Assembly: GCA_001596135.1 (NCBI GenBank)
Contig: CP014773.1
Coordinates: forward strand, 4,340,001-4,404,000
Length of the DNA: 64,000 bases
DNA from: Mucilaginibacter sp. PAMC 26640
GTDB lineage: Bacteria; Bacteroidota; Bacteroidia; Sphingobacteriales; Sphingobacteriaceae
Reading direction: 5' to 3'
The notes beneath the pieces were generated by a model. It was not told where the DNA came from. It did not search any database and saw only the letters and a program-made list of their open reading frames with translations. A program made the position numbers and the translations under genes. Below, piece after piece: positions 33,617 to 42,805 of this stretch (position 1 is the first letter of the stretch; each line of letters opens with the position of its first letter).

Positions 33617-34972
33617 TTAGTATAATGTGAATTCAACCCTACGGTTAGCCTGACGGCCGGCAGCAGTTTTGTTATTAGCAATTGGCTGGCTTTCACCGTA
33701 ACCTGTTGCTTCAATGCGTGATGCATTAGCACCCTGGCTTACTAAGTAAGCTTTGATTGATTCAGCACGGTCCTTAGATAATGCTAAGTTTAAAGCATCA
33801 GAACCAGTGTTATCTGTGTGACCTGCTAATTTCAAGCTGAAGTTTTTATCAGTTAATAATTTAGCAACTCTGTCTAAACTTGGGTAAGATTTAGCACGGA
33901 TTGTAGCTTTTCCTAAGTCAAACTCTAAGTTAGTAATCGCATCTTTCACAACACGTTTGTCTTCCTCAGTGATAATAACTACTGCCTTAGCTAATGGGCA
34001 ACCAGAACCATCAACTTTTTGTCCGGCTGGAGTATTAGGGCACTTATCATAGAAATCAGGAACACCATCAGCATCACTATCAACAGTAAATTTAGCCAAA
34101 TTAGCGTTTGTTGCATCTAAGTCAGTACGTAACTTATCGTTAGCTGCTTTTTCAGCATCAATTTGTGCCTGCAATACCTGTTTGGTTTTTTGATTTTCCC
34201 AAAGGTATTCAGTACGCATAGAGTTAACAGGGTTATAAGTAGCTAACTGTGGTTTTGAGCTTTTACCCAATGCAAATTCTAAACCGATGTGAGCGTAAGA
34301 GAATCTGTCATTGCCACCAACATTTAAACCATCAAAGTTATCAGTTGCAACAAAGTTTACCTGGTAGCCTAAATCTAAATTAACACCAGATGCGATGTTG
34401 AATTTCAAGCCTGCACCAAGTGGAATAAAAAACTCACGAGCGCTCTCGTCATTAGCAAAAATAGGTGTTGATGCACCTGCAGTTGTAGTTAATACCGGTT
34501 TGTAGTTTAGTACACCACCACCAAAGGTAACATACGGCTGGATAGCACCTTTTTTGTGTCTCCAGTTGATGTTAGCTAAAGTTAAGTTACCGCTCAACGC
34601 AGCAGACCATTGCATTTTTGTTTGGAAGCTGTTATAACCGCCACCATTTGCCTGTGCATCTTTACCTTTAACTTTACCAGCAAGGAAATCAGCTTGTATA
34701 CCAAATGATGAAGTCAGTTGCTTTTTAATGTACGCTCCGTAGCCGATTTCATATTGAGGAGTTCTGAAATCTTGTTTGTTGTTTGTACCGAAAATAGTGA
34801 AGGGGCTTAACGCACCACCATTCACTCCGATAGACCAAGTGCGTAATCCACCGTCAGAAAACGGTTGTACATAATCTTTTGTGCTTGTAGAATCGGGGGT
34901 TTGGGCTAATAATTTACCACCAACCATTAAGCCGGTTAGCAGTAATGAAGCTTTTTTTAAATTTGTTTTCAT
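33617..34972 (-). CDS. OmpA family outer-membrane protein
   Basis: 451 residues. Signal peptide ends LLAQT. Residues 40-235 form an OmpA-like beta-barrel (WSIGVNGGALSPFTIFGTNN), then a helical linker (AQIDAEKAANDKLRTDLDA), then a calcium-binding thrombospondin type 3 repeat (DSDADGVPDFYDKCPNTPAG), then the C-terminal peptidoglycan-binding domain with LAGHTDNTGSDALNLALSKD and GANASRIEATGYGESQP. It anchors the outer membrane to peptidoglycan and is probably abundant, given its biased, regular codon use. A 350-bp leader region lies upstream. Confidence 0.95.
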   Translation of the reverse strand: MKTNLKKASLLLTGLMVGGKLLAQTPDSTSTKDYVQPFSDGGLRTWSIGVNGGALSPFTIFGTNNKQDFRTPQYEIGYGAYIKKQLTSSFGIQADFLAGKVKGKDAQANGGGYNSFQTKMQWSAALSGNLTLANINWRHKKGAIQPYVTFGGGVLNYKPVLTTTAGASTPIFANDESAREFFIPLGAGLKFNIASGVNLDLGYQVNFVATDNFDGLNVGGNDRFSYAHIGLEFALGKSSKPQLATYNPVNSMRTEYLWENQKTKQVLQAQIDAEKAANDKLRTDLDATNANLAKFTVDSDADGVPDFYDKCPNTPAGQKVDGSGCPLAKAVVIITEEDKRVVKDAITNLEFDLGKATIRAKSYPSLDRVAKLLTDKNFSLKLAGHTDNTGSDALNLALSKDRAESIKAYLVSQGANASRIEATGYGESQPIANNKTAAGRQANRRVEFTLY

Positions 34973-35323
34973 ATTGTTGTTTTTTGGGGTCTGCTATAAT
35001 CTACAGCAGAGTTGACTCACATATTCAAGATTGGTGCCAACCCACCATATAATTTAGCGCGATGCGTGTTTGAACCACGGGTGATTGTCACTGGTAGGTA
35101 AATGCGGCTTTGAATCAATCATTTACCTATCAAATTGGTAGTTTATCAGAATTTCTACAGATTTAATAGTCTAATTCAGCTTAGTGCCTATAATAATATA
35201 CACTAAGCCCAATTTTAGTCAGTTATGGAACTTTAATGAGTAACATGTATACTTTAATGGTGACCAAGTTGGCAATTAAACCATCGTAAGCAGCTGTTTT
35301 TTGACATTTCTTAAGATAAGTTC
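34973..35323. other. 350-bp gene-free region upstream of the ompA-like gene
   Basis: No gene seen. It contains a 10-bp hairpin TAGGTAAATG/CATTTACCTA (35095-35104 with 35120-35129) and a shorter one TCTGCT/AGCAGA near 34991-35011 that would lie in the leader of the ompA mRNA. These could be mRNA-stability or small-RNA-target structures, but no named motif was recognised. Confidence 0.4.
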
Positions 35324-36160
35324 TCAAGCCATCACCGCTATCGAATTAAAGCACGGAGAGGTCAGCGTTGCATCGCCAGTTATTAAAGCTGTTTGTTTGG
35401 CTGCCTCGGGAAATATTCCTTTTGTAAAAAGCCGCCACGCGGTATCTGGAGGTAGCGTAACCGAAGCATCTGGCTGATTTATTGAAGAGTTGATCAATAT
35501 CCAGTTTTGTTTTTCTTTCTGCAGAAACCAATCCCCGCCTGCATCGCCACTGATGCTAAATTTAATAAGGGTACCTTCATCGGCATCAACATTTCGATAA
35601 GTAAATGGCAAGGCATGAACAAATGTAGCCATGCAAGGAAAAAACAACTCACGGTGCATAATACCTGGCTTATTTACCGCATCCCTTATCTGCTGCTGAT
35701 GATGCCATCTTTCAGTGTACTCCCTTGCGATATGGAACCAATTGGAAGACGTTTCTTGTCCTGCCCAGGCAACGGGAAATGTTGCCTGCGAAAATGGATC
35801 AAGCGTTTGAAAATATTTAAGAGAGCGTTCACTGCTCCGTTGCAGTTCCTCTGTCAACCATGCCGGGCTAACTCTTTTCATTGCATTAACCCAGCTGGCG
35901 TTGAGCTCATTTAAATGTGCCACCAGGTCTTTATTACTATCGATTTGCGGTATAGGGGCCGGGTTTTGGTAATTGTTAAGTGAACTTATTGCGCGAACGT
36001 TTCCATCCAACAGATGAGCTGCTACGTCCTTAACATTCCAAAGTTTGGCAGCAGTGGGTTTGTGCCATTCCGCTTCGGATAAAGAAGCAAGTAATTCCAC
36101 CAATAATTTATCCAGCACCGGAAAAAGGTGCAAGGTTGGAATGGGAATTACTTGCTCCAT
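35324..36160 (-). CDS. DinB/maleylpyruvate isomerase N-terminal domain protein
   Basis: 278 residues. The helical DinB-like domain has the metal-binding pattern in NVKDVAAHLLDGNVR (His) and FHIAREYTERWHHQQQIRDA (Glu plus His), as in mycothiol-dependent maleylpyruvate isomerase and related thiol-dependent enzymes. The C-terminal 90 residues resemble the SCP2-like companion domain (FSISGDAGGDWFLQ, DTAWRLFTKG). Starts 6 nt after the metZ stop and is probably cotranscribed. Bacteroidota do not make mycothiol, so the thiol cofactor, if any, is unknown. Confidence 0.8.
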   Translation of the reverse strand: MEQVIPIPTLHLFPVLDKLLVELLASLSEAEWHKPTAAKLWNVKDVAAHLLDGNVRAISSLNNYQNPAPIPQIDSNKDLVAHLNELNASWVNAMKRVSPAWLTEELQRSSERSLKYFQTLDPFSQATFPVAWAGQETSSNWFHIAREYTERWHHQQQIRDAVNKPGIMHRELFFPCMATFVHALPFTYRNVDADEGTLIKFSISGDAGGDWFLQKEKQNWILINSSINQPDASVTLPPDTAWRLFTKGIFPEAAKQTALITGDATLTSPCFNSIAVMA

Positions 36161-36166
36161 GAGTAT

Positions 36167-37348
36167 TTAAGCCATGCTTTTTTCTAATGCCTGAATAATA
36201 TCATCTATTACGTCTTCAGCTTTCTCTAAACCCGCGGAGATCCGGATCAGTCCTGGCGTAATACCTACAGAAGCACGCTCTTCATCAGTTAACTTAGAAT
36301 GAGTGGTACTTGCCGGGTGTGAGGCAATACTGCGGCTATCACCAAGGTTAGCTGTTACAGAGAGCAGTTCCAGCGCATCCAGAAACTTACGGCCAGCCGC
36401 AACACCACCTTTTATTTCGAAGCATAAAACGCCGCCTCCTGCCTTCATTTGTTTTTTGGCAATTTCGTACTGTGGGTGCCCAACAAGAAATGGATATTTC
36501 ACCCAGGTCACACCAGGATGACTTTGCAGCGTTTCTGCAATTTTAAGTGCGTTTTTGCAGTGCCTTTCCATCCTCACATCTAGGGTTTCCAAGCTTTTAC
36601 TCAATACCCAGGCATTAAATGGCGACATGGCCGGCCCGGTATTACGGCAAAACAAGTAAATCTCTTTAATCAGATCCTTGCGGCCGACAATTACACCGCC
36701 TAATACCCTACCCTGCCCGTCGATCCACTTAGTAGCAGAGTGTACAATAATATCTGCACCAAAATCAACAGGACGCTGCAGCAATGGCGTAGCAAAACAA
36801 TTGTCGACATTAAATATAAGGTTATGCTTCTTAGTGAATTGCCCTGCCCATTCCAGATCGATAACTTCCAGTTGTGGATTTGTCGGCGTTTCAAGATAAA
36901 GCATTTTAGTATTTGGCTGAACAGCGGCTTCCCAGGCATCTTTATCATTGGCAGGTACCAGTGTACAGGTAATACCGTAACGCGGCAGGTATTTATTTAC
37001 GATGGTAAAAGTACTCCCGAATACGGAACTACAGCATAACAGATGATCTCCGGATTGCAGCAGCCCCATAAATGTAGAGAAGATGGCACTCATACCTGTA
37101 GAAGTAGCAAAACCATCATCGCAGCCTTCTAAAGCACACATTTTAGCTACAAATTCATCAACGGTAGGGTTACTGAACCGGCTGTAAATGTTTTCGTCGT
37201 TTTCATCGGCAAATGCTGCCCGCATAGTTTCTGCCTCGTTAAAGGTGAAACTACTGGTTAAGTATAGCGGCGATGAATGTTCGTTTTGTAATGTTTTAGG
37301 CGCACGGATACGAATGGCCTGCGTTATTGGGTCTAATTCTTTTGACAT
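36167..37348 (-). CDS. metZ: O-succinylhomoserine sulfhydrylase / trans-sulfuration PLP enzyme
   Basis: 393 residues of the Cys/Met-metabolism PLP family. Landmarks: NIYSRFSNPTVDEFVAKM, FATSTGMSAIFSTFMGLL, FNVDNCFATPLLQRPVDFGA, the PLP lysine in IVHSATKWIDGQGRVLGGV (Lys207), and GGGVLCFEIKGG with SVTANLGDSRSI. The best match by pattern is the MetZ type, which makes homocysteine from O-succinyl- or O-acetylhomoserine and sulfide; cystathionine gamma-lyase activity cannot be excluded. It lies between OsmC and DinB-like genes with 18- and 6-nt spacings. No SAM riboswitch was seen upstream of this operon. Confidence 0.88.
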   Translation of the reverse strand: MSKELDPITQAIRIRAPKTLQNEHSSPLYLTSSFTFNEAETMRAAFADENDENIYSRFSNPTVDEFVAKMCALEGCDDGFATSTGMSAIFSTFMGLLQSGDHLLCCSSVFGSTFTIVNKYLPRYGITCTLVPANDKDAWEAAVQPNTKMLYLETPTNPQLEVIDLEWAGQFTKKHNLIFNVDNCFATPLLQRPVDFGADIIVHSATKWIDGQGRVLGGVIVGRKDLIKEIYLFCRNTGPAMSPFNAWVLSKSLETLDVRMERHCKNALKIAETLQSHPGVTWVKYPFLVGHPQYEIAKKQMKAGGGVLCFEIKGGVAAGRKFLDALELLSVTANLGDSRSIASHPASTTHSKLTDEERASVGITPGLIRISAGLEKAEDVIDDIIQALEKSMA

Positions 37349-37366
37349 TATTATATCTGGTCGTAA

Positions 37367-37798
37367 TTATGATTTAGCCGGGTGAATAAACACCTGCCAT
37401 TTTATTTCAGCATCGGCTTTATATAGCGTTGCAGCTACAGAACAATATTTATCCAGCGATAGCTCAACTGCTTTGTTAGCTTTATCTTCATCAATAGTTC
37501 CATATAAATGAAACTCCATATTAATTGTTTGCCAAAGCGAAGGCTCCTTACCCGCTTCGCGTTCGCCGTTGATTACCATTTCATAATCGATAACGTTTTG
37601 GCGTTGCTTGCGCAATATGGCAATAACATCAATGGCAGAGCAGCCACCGAGACCCATTAATAACATTTGCATTGGCCGTACACCAAAATTTTCGCCGCCG
37701 CTCTCAGGGCTGCTGTCCATCCGTACGGTGTGGCCGTACTCATCATTGGCTTCAAAGCCATATTCGCCGCTTACGCGTGATAGTTTTATAGTAGGCAT
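37367..37798 (-). CDS. OsmC family protein
   Basis: 143 residues. The OsmC fold shows FGVRPMQMLLMGLGGCSAIDVIAILRK with the first conserved Cys, and VELSLDKYCSVAATLYKAD with the second. This pair forms the peroxidatic centre in OsmC/Ohr proteins; this branch (YhfA-like) often has other thiol roles. First gene of the operon with metZ and the DinB-like gene, suggesting a link to sulfur compounds. Start ATG at 37798. Confidence 0.9.
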   Translation of the reverse strand: MPTIKLSRVSGEYGFEANDEYGHTVRMDSSPESGGENFGVRPMQMLLMGLGGCSAIDVIAILRKQRQNVIDYEMVINGEREAGKEPSLWQTINMEFHLYGTIDEDKANKAVELSLDKYCSVAATLYKADAEIKWQVFIHPAKS

Positions 37799-37999
37799 GA
37801 TCGTAAATTAATTTCGCTAAGGTAATAATGATATCATACGATTTACAGGCAATACTGCGTTTTTTAGCTATTTGTAAACTAGCGTGACATAAACGCGGTA
37901 GGCAGCTGTGTAATAATTCTGTTGTAGAGCGTACACTCAACTTAAATCTTTGAACTTAGAGGAGCAGTACAACAAGGCTAAACTATATTATCACACATC

Positions 38000-38476
38000 A
38001 TGAAAAAATTTCTTTTAACTATTATACTCGTGTTTTCAGCAATTATTTGCTTTGCGCAAAGTAACCTCGTATCCTATGATGACATCAGTTATCTGCTCCA
38101 TAATAATATTAATAAGGCCGATACTTTTTTCACATCTAAAGACTACAAAGTTGTGGATAAGAACCCGAAGAAGAATATTCGGAAATACCACTTGGCTATT
38201 CCTGGCGGGGCCTACAACGATGTTAGTTTACGCACCGACGGCAAACGCATGTATATTGAGATAGAGACCAACGAACTTCAGCAATACAGTCTTATTTATA
38301 ATTCAATAGCTGATTATGTTAAAAAATCGAATTCGACACCAGATGTGCAGGCTTTTGCTGTAAAAGACCTTGGCAGTATTTATGTCATGGTTAACGATGC
38401 AGTTCCATACAATCCGTTGCGAAGGGTTTATGATATACAGATAGTTTCTGATAAAGGAATAACTGCCTATAACTAA
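38000..38476 (+). CDS. secreted protein of unknown function
   Basis: 158 residues. A clear signal peptide (MKKFLLTIILVFSAIICFAQ) with cleavage after FAQ. The mature part is mixed alpha/beta (ISYLLHNNINKADTFFTSKD, RMYIEIETNELQQYSLIYN, IYVMVNDAVPYNPL). No known family was recognised. It stands alone, 37 bp before the end of the convergent DUF3052 gene. Confidence 0.72.
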   Translation: MKKFLLTIILVFSAIICFAQSNLVSYDDISYLLHNNINKADTFFTSKDYKVVDKNPKKNIRKYHLAIPGGAYNDVSLRTDGKRMYIEIETNELQQYSLIYNSIADYVKKSNSTPDVQAFAVKDLGSIYVMVNDAVPYNPLRRVYDIQIVSDKGITAYN

Positions 38477-38512
38477 ATTTTAGCGAAATATGAATCCCTA
38501 CCGGCAGCGTGG

Positions 38513-38932
38513 TTAGCGTCTCATCCTATCGGCAAGTGGAATTACGAGTTTTAAGCCAGACCACACTTCGTCCACTGCACAAACTTTTATATCCACCAGC
38601 CCTAGCTGCAATGCGTAGTTCCGGATAATATCGTCCCTAACATCTGTCGCAACTTTCGATGCTTTTTTGGGCCATGATACCCAGATGATGCCGTTCTTTT
38701 TGATCTGGCCTTTGAGCACTGGAAGTGTTTTTATCAAATCCGACTGACTTTTGGTAAAAAAATGCACAAAATCCACACCAACAGCAATCTCGTCTGCAGC
38801 GGTCAAATCAGCTGGCAGATCTGTAAACAAATCGAAATAATAGTCGGGCTTATTGATGAGACGTATGATGAAGCCTTGTTTAATACCCAGCTTTTTTGCC
38901 ATCGGTGTTCCGGAATACCCTGCAGTTGCCAT
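38513..38932 (-). CDS. DUF3052 family protein
   Basis: 139 residues. It begins ATAGYSGTPMAKKLGIKQGF and contains VDFVHFFTKSQSDLIKTLP and NGIIWVSWPKKASKVATDV, the characteristic DUF3052 blocks. No signal peptide. Function unknown; the family occurs in Bacteroidota and actinobacteria. Upstream lies a 300-bp spacer. Confidence 0.85.
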   Translation of the reverse strand: MATAGYSGTPMAKKLGIKQGFIIRLINKPDYYFDLFTDLPADLTAADEIAVGVDFVHFFTKSQSDLIKTLPVLKGQIKKNGIIWVSWPKKASKVATDVRDDIIRNYALQLGLVDIKVCAVDEVWSGLKLVIPLADRMRR

Positions 38933-39281
38933 TTATAAAATTGTTTAGTTGGTAAGGCATTTTAAATTGAATTTTACCGCCATTGCTCACTTTACACTAT
39001 TAGATTTTTCTAAAAGTATACCAGCCAAAGGGTTGCAGGCTAACATGCAACTATAAATTAAATGACCAGGAATTTTATCATTACTCATTTTGTCTCGAAA
39101 GTTGGTCCTTACTAGCTTGAACATTGGCGCTTACCATCCCAAAAAAAGCAATAACTATATAATAAAGTTCGGTAATGGCATTTGACATTTCTTAATATTT
39201 CGTCAAGTGATTTCACTTTAAATATCCATATTGTTTACCAACTATTCAAAAAAACTTAACTTAAGGCCCTTAAACTTGCTT
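38933..39281. other. gene-free spacer with promoters of DUF3052 and the SpmA/B-like gene
   Basis: AT-rich, no gene seen. A TTTGACA-like -33 sequence is at about 39181, but no good TAnnTTTG element could be paired with it. No structured RNA or repeat was recognised. Confidence 0.4.
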
Positions 39282-40520
39282 ATGGCCCTTAACTACATTT
39301 GGATTGCTTTTTTTTTGATTGCCTTTGTGATTGCGCTCTGCAAATTGGTTTTCCTGGGTGATGTAGATTCTTTTAAATTGCTGGTTGACGGGATGTTTGA
39401 TTCTTCTAAGTCATCGGTGATGGATATTGCCCTGCCCCTCGCAGGAAATATGGTGCTTTGGTTGGGTATTATGAATATTGGGGAACGTGCAGGTGCAATG
39501 AATTTCCTTGCCCGTATAGTAGGCCCTTTCCTGAGCCGATTATTTCCTGGTGTTCCGCGTAACCACCCGGCAACGGGCCAAATGATGATGAATTTTTCGG
39601 CTAATTTACTCGGTCTCGATAATGCAGCTACGCCGCTAGGCTTAAAGGCGATGGGCAGTCTCCAGGAACTAAATCCCGATAAGGAGTCAGCGACGGACGC
39701 ACAGATCATGTTTCTGGTGCTGCACACCTCGGGCCTGCAGCTATTACCAGTAACGATAATTGCACAGCGTTTTATCCTTCATGCCAAAGATCCTGCTGAC
39801 GTTTTTCTGCCCTGCATTATTGCCACTTACGTTGCTACCATAGTTGGAATGCTTGCCGTAGCTATTAAACAAAAAATCAATCTATGGGATCGGGTGATCA
39901 TTGGCTGGCTAGGCGGCATGACTGCTTTTATCACATTGCTGGTTTGGTTTTTTATTACGCAGCTAAATCATGATCAAATTTCAGTGGTATCTAAAGTAAT
40001 CAGCAATATTATGCTGTTTGCCATACCAACCATTTTTATACTAGGTGCTCTGCGAAAAGGCATTAACGTTTTTGAGGCATTTATCGACGGCGCCAAGTCG
40101 GGTTTCGAAGTTTCGGTTAAGATCATCCCTTATTTGGTGGCCATGTTGGTAGCAATCAGTGTGTTTCGTAACTGCGGTGCACTGGGATATCTGAATGACG
40201 GATTACGATGGGTGGTAACTAAAATAAACCTGGATACACGGTTTGTTGATGCCATGCCGGTGGCTTATATGAAACCGCTCAGCGGATCGGGCTCCAAAGC
40301 TATGATGATAAACGTTATGCAAACTTATGGACCTGATAGTTTTGCAGGCAGGCTAGGCTCGGTTTTCAATGGTTCTGCCGATACCACATTTTTCATTGTT
40401 GCGCTATATTTCGGCTCGGTAGGGATTAAGAAATCAAGGTATGCAATTCCTGCCGGATTATTGGCCGACCTGGCTGGCGTTATCGCTGCAATTTTTGTTT
40501 CGTATTTATTTTTTGGTTAA
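39282..40520 (+). CDS. nucleoside recognition (SpmA/SpmB-like fused) membrane protein
   Basis: 412 residues from the ATG at 39282, where the first membrane helix begins (MALNYIWIAFFLIAFVIALC); an in-frame ATG at 39231 would add 17 polar residues. Two homologous gate domains are fused: the N-terminal one carries GQMMMNFSANLLGLDNAATP, and the C-terminal one YMKPLSGSGSKAMMINVMQT and FNGSADTTFFIVALYFGSVG. In spore formers SpmA and SpmB are separate; here the organism does not sporulate, so the role is unknown, possibly nucleoside-related transport. Followed 25 nt later by a small membrane-anchored protein gene. Confidence 0.88.
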   Translation: MALNYIWIAFFLIAFVIALCKLVFLGDVDSFKLLVDGMFDSSKSSVMDIALPLAGNMVLWLGIMNIGERAGAMNFLARIVGPFLSRLFPGVPRNHPATGQMMMNFSANLLGLDNAATPLGLKAMGSLQELNPDKESATDAQIMFLVLHTSGLQLLPVTIIAQRFILHAKDPADVFLPCIIATYVATIVGMLAVAIKQKINLWDRVIIGWLGGMTAFITLLVWFFITQLNHDQISVVSKVISNIMLFAIPTIFILGALRKGINVFEAFIDGAKSGFEVSVKIIPYLVAMLVAISVFRNCGALGYLNDGLRWVVTKINLDTRFVDAMPVAYMKPLSGSGSKAMMINVMQTYGPDSFAGRLGSVFNGSADTTFFIVALYFGSVGIKKSRYAIPAGLLADLAGVIAAIFVSYLFFG

Positions 40521-40544
40521 TTTTTAAATCGTTTTATTCCGCCC

Positions 40545-40952
40545 ATGGAAACAAATTACCTGAAAGATAAGAAAGACAAAAAAAAATCAGCCATGAAGGC
40601 CGTATGGCTATTGGTAATAATTGTTGTGGCGTTTTTAGTAGTGATACTAAAAATTGCGGGCATAAATTCGTTGGTGGTGTTTAAAGGCTTACCTAGCAGT
40701 GATGACGCCTATTCCATTGCAAAAGGTTATATCAGGCCTACCGTAAGGTCCAACAATGTAAATTTTGAAGATAATTCTTATAAATTTGCTAAAAAGTCAG
40801 ATTCTGTATACGTGATCAAATCCACTTATTCTGCGGTGAACACAAGCGGCGAAAGCGCTACAACAAATTTTACAATTTCTTTACGCTATGTTGGAGGCAA
40901 CTTTAAAAGCGAAAACAGCTGGAAGATGCTGGATTTAAACCAGGATAACTAA
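40545..40952 (+). CDS. membrane-anchored small protein, unknown function
   Basis: 135 residues. Lysine-rich N-terminus (KDKKDKKKSAMKAVW), one membrane helix at residues 18-38 (LLVIIVVAFLVVILKIAGI), then an extracytoplasmic domain with AYSIAKGYIRPTVRSNNVNF and YVIKSTYSAVNTSGESATTN and FKSENSWKML. The domain pattern is like small cystatin-type domains in exported proteins of unknown function. Located 25 nt after the SpmA/B-like gene and 18 nt before the OsmC gene, so it likely belongs to one transcript. Confidence 0.7.
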   Translation: METNYLKDKKDKKKSAMKAVWLLVIIVVAFLVVILKIAGINSLVVFKGLPSSDDAYSIAKGYIRPTVRSNNVNFEDNSYKFAKKSDSVYVIKSTYSAVNTSGESATTNFTISLRYVGGNFKSENSWKMLDLNQDN

Positions 40953-40970
40953 CCCTCGAAATTAGAATTT

Positions 40971-41384
40971 ATGAATGACGGCGAAGATTTTATTATTGAT
41001 GCCACGGCCAAAATAGGCCGTACCAAATATCAAACTATAGTAGCTAGCGGAAATCATAGTATTATTGTAGATGAGCCAGTAAGCCTTGAAGGCGGAGATA
41101 CAGGAATGTCACCTTATAATTTATTGATGGCAAGCCTGGCAAGTTGTACCACCATCACACTTCGGATGTATATCAACCGCAAAATGTGGCTAGTAGACGA
41201 AATTTGCGTAACCGTTGAAATGTACCGGAAGGGTAAAGACATTTTTATAGAAAGCAAATTACGCTTCAAGGGTACGTTAAGCGATGAACAGAAGAAGCGG
41301 TTGATAACTATTGCTGATGCATGCCCTATTCACAAAATATTAGTGGGCAATATCGCTATCAATACCAGCCTGGAAAAGGACTAA
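40971..41384 (+). CDS. OsmC family protein (YhfA-like)
   Basis: 137 residues. It has DTGMSPYNLLMASLASCTTI with the first Cys, KMWLVDEICVTVEMY, and LITIADACPIHKILVG with the second Cys, the canonical OsmC pair. This is a second OsmC paralogue, different from the one at 37367, and with Ohr at 55568 it is one of three Ohr/OsmC-superfamily proteins in the window. Its stop is 1 bp from the stop of the convergent TetR gene. Confidence 0.88.
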   Translation: MNDGEDFIIDATAKIGRTKYQTIVASGNHSIIVDEPVSLEGGDTGMSPYNLLMASLASCTTITLRMYINRKMWLVDEICVTVEMYRKGKDIFIESKLRFKGTLSDEQKKRLITIADACPIHKILVGNIAINTSLEKD

Positions 41385-41385
41385 G

Positions 41386-42000
41386 CTATCTTAAACCCTT
41401 TACAAAAATATCTATAAGCAGCAGGCGCTTTTTATGGATCTCATCAAGATGTTCCTTTTTGGGAAAGTTAACTTTTCTATGCTGCATAGAACCCACCTTA
41501 ATTCCTGTAAGAGCATCTAAAAATACATCTACAATATCGGCCGGGTTGGTTACTGGCTGAATATGCCCTTTCTCTGTTTCTGCCTGTATCGCGTAAACTA
41601 ACAGGGCCGTCTCTGCTTCACGAATTTCATTGACCAAACTCCAAATGTTATCAGGCAGATTTTGTTCGTTCAGCCTTACAAAATCAAAGAAATTGTAATT
41701 GGTTACTATAAAATCGTGGTGAGTATTTACCTGAAAAAGAAAAGCATCGCGTAAGTCAGTAAAATGATCCAGCTTATTCTGAAGCGTTTTTAAATAATCG
41801 TTAGCCAGCTTTCGCATTACGGCCATATACAACTCACTCTTATCAGGAAAGTAATAATAAAGCAGGGCCTTCGACATCGAAAGATCGCCTGCAATCTCAT
41901 TCATGGTGGTTTTTGAATAACCGTAGTGTAAAAACCGCTGATGCGATGCTTCTAAAATTTTTTCTCTTTTAATATCTTGCTGCTCGGCTCCTAAACTCAT
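41386..42000 (-). CDS. TetR family transcriptional regulator
   Basis: 204 residues. The N-terminal helix-turn-helix is HQRFLHYGYSKTTMNEIAGD followed by LSMSKALLYYYFPDKSELYM, the standard TetR DNA-binding domain; the rest is a ligand-binding helical domain with HHDFIVTNYNFFDFVRLNEQ. The convergent OsmC gene is not necessarily its target. An imperfect inverted repeat (CTACT..CTGA with TCAG..AGTAG) spans about 42021-42068 upstream of its start. Confidence 0.9.
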   Translation of the reverse strand: MSLGAEQQDIKREKILEASHQRFLHYGYSKTTMNEIAGDLSMSKALLYYYFPDKSELYMAVMRKLANDYLKTLQNKLDHFTDLRDAFLFQVNTHHDFIVTNYNFFDFVRLNEQNLPDNIWSLVNEIREAETALLVYAIQAETEKGHIQPVTNPADIVDVFLDALTGIKVGSMQHRKVNFPKKEHLDEIHKKRLLLIDIFVKGLR

Positions 42001-42185
42001 ATTATGGTATCCAATTCTTACTACTTCCTGACTTATTTAACAAAAATATCAAATAATCAGTTCAGTAGGAATAAAGCACAACAAAAGATGAGATTCAAAT
42101 GTTTAAAACAGCTGTGTACCTGCTTATTTACTAATACGATCCAGCTAAAATATTGAGTTGTTGGCTAAGCTAGAAAAAGCCTGCA

Positions 42186-42671
42186 CTATTTGTTTCTGTA
42201 TAATGCAATACCTGCCCTTATTACCAGAGCATCTTCAGCCACACCCAAGAATGCATCAGGGATATTAAACCTTTTCCCTATCGCTTTGCGCAAAAAGAAA
42301 CAACCAAACGTAGATGCCACTGCTGAAAGCCCACCTATTACCCCTCCTACAACCGGCATATGCCCGCTGGCTTTATAAACCGCCGCGCCAACTAATGCAC
42401 CCGATACCGTCCTGCCGATCAGTCCGGGTCCGGACGTGCGATCTGGCGCTTTGGGCATTTTATCCCCAATCAATTCGCCAGCAGCCAGAACTTTAAAAAC
42501 TTTTGAAGTTTGGATAGTTTGCATAAAAGCTAGTGGTGATTTGCCCAACATTTTGCGGGGATGCCTGCTATAGATGTGCGTAAATATTGCCGGTGCATAG
42601 AACGTACGCATGCCTGCAATTACGCCTAAGGAAGCTGCCTTAAAGGCCGGAGATTTTGTGATCGAACCCAT
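42186..42671 (-). CDS. DUF4126-like membrane protein
   Basis: 161 residues from the ATG at 42671. Several short hydrophobic glycine/alanine-rich segments: AASLGVIAGMRTFYAPAIFT near the start, IGRTVSGALVGAAVYKASG and VVGGVIGGLSAVASTFGCFF. The arrangement resembles DUF4126 proteins. A 3' end with FLGVAEDALVIRAGIALY completes it. Divergent from another small membrane-associated protein gene at 42806; the two may work together, but the function is unknown. Confidence 0.72.
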   Translation of the reverse strand: MGSITKSPAFKAASLGVIAGMRTFYAPAIFTHIYSRHPRKMLGKSPLAFMQTIQTSKVFKVLAAGELIGDKMPKAPDRTSGPGLIGRTVSGALVGAAVYKASGHMPVVGGVIGGLSAVASTFGCFFLRKAIGKRFNIPDAFLGVAEDALVIRAGIALYRNK

Positions 42672-42805
42672 AATAATGAGGTATTTAAAGTGATCAGTTA
42701 CAATAATCATTCCCCAAAACAGATGAGCCTAAAATACTTTGATAAAAGATAAATCAATAATTAATTTAAGATGTTAATCTAAAAACAAAAATTTCATCTA
42801 CTACT

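Noticed and set aside
37799..37999. SAM riboswitch upstream of the OsmC-metZ operon
   Set aside because: Looked for because metZ is a common S-box target, but no GAGGGA...GCAACC core or matching P1 is present.
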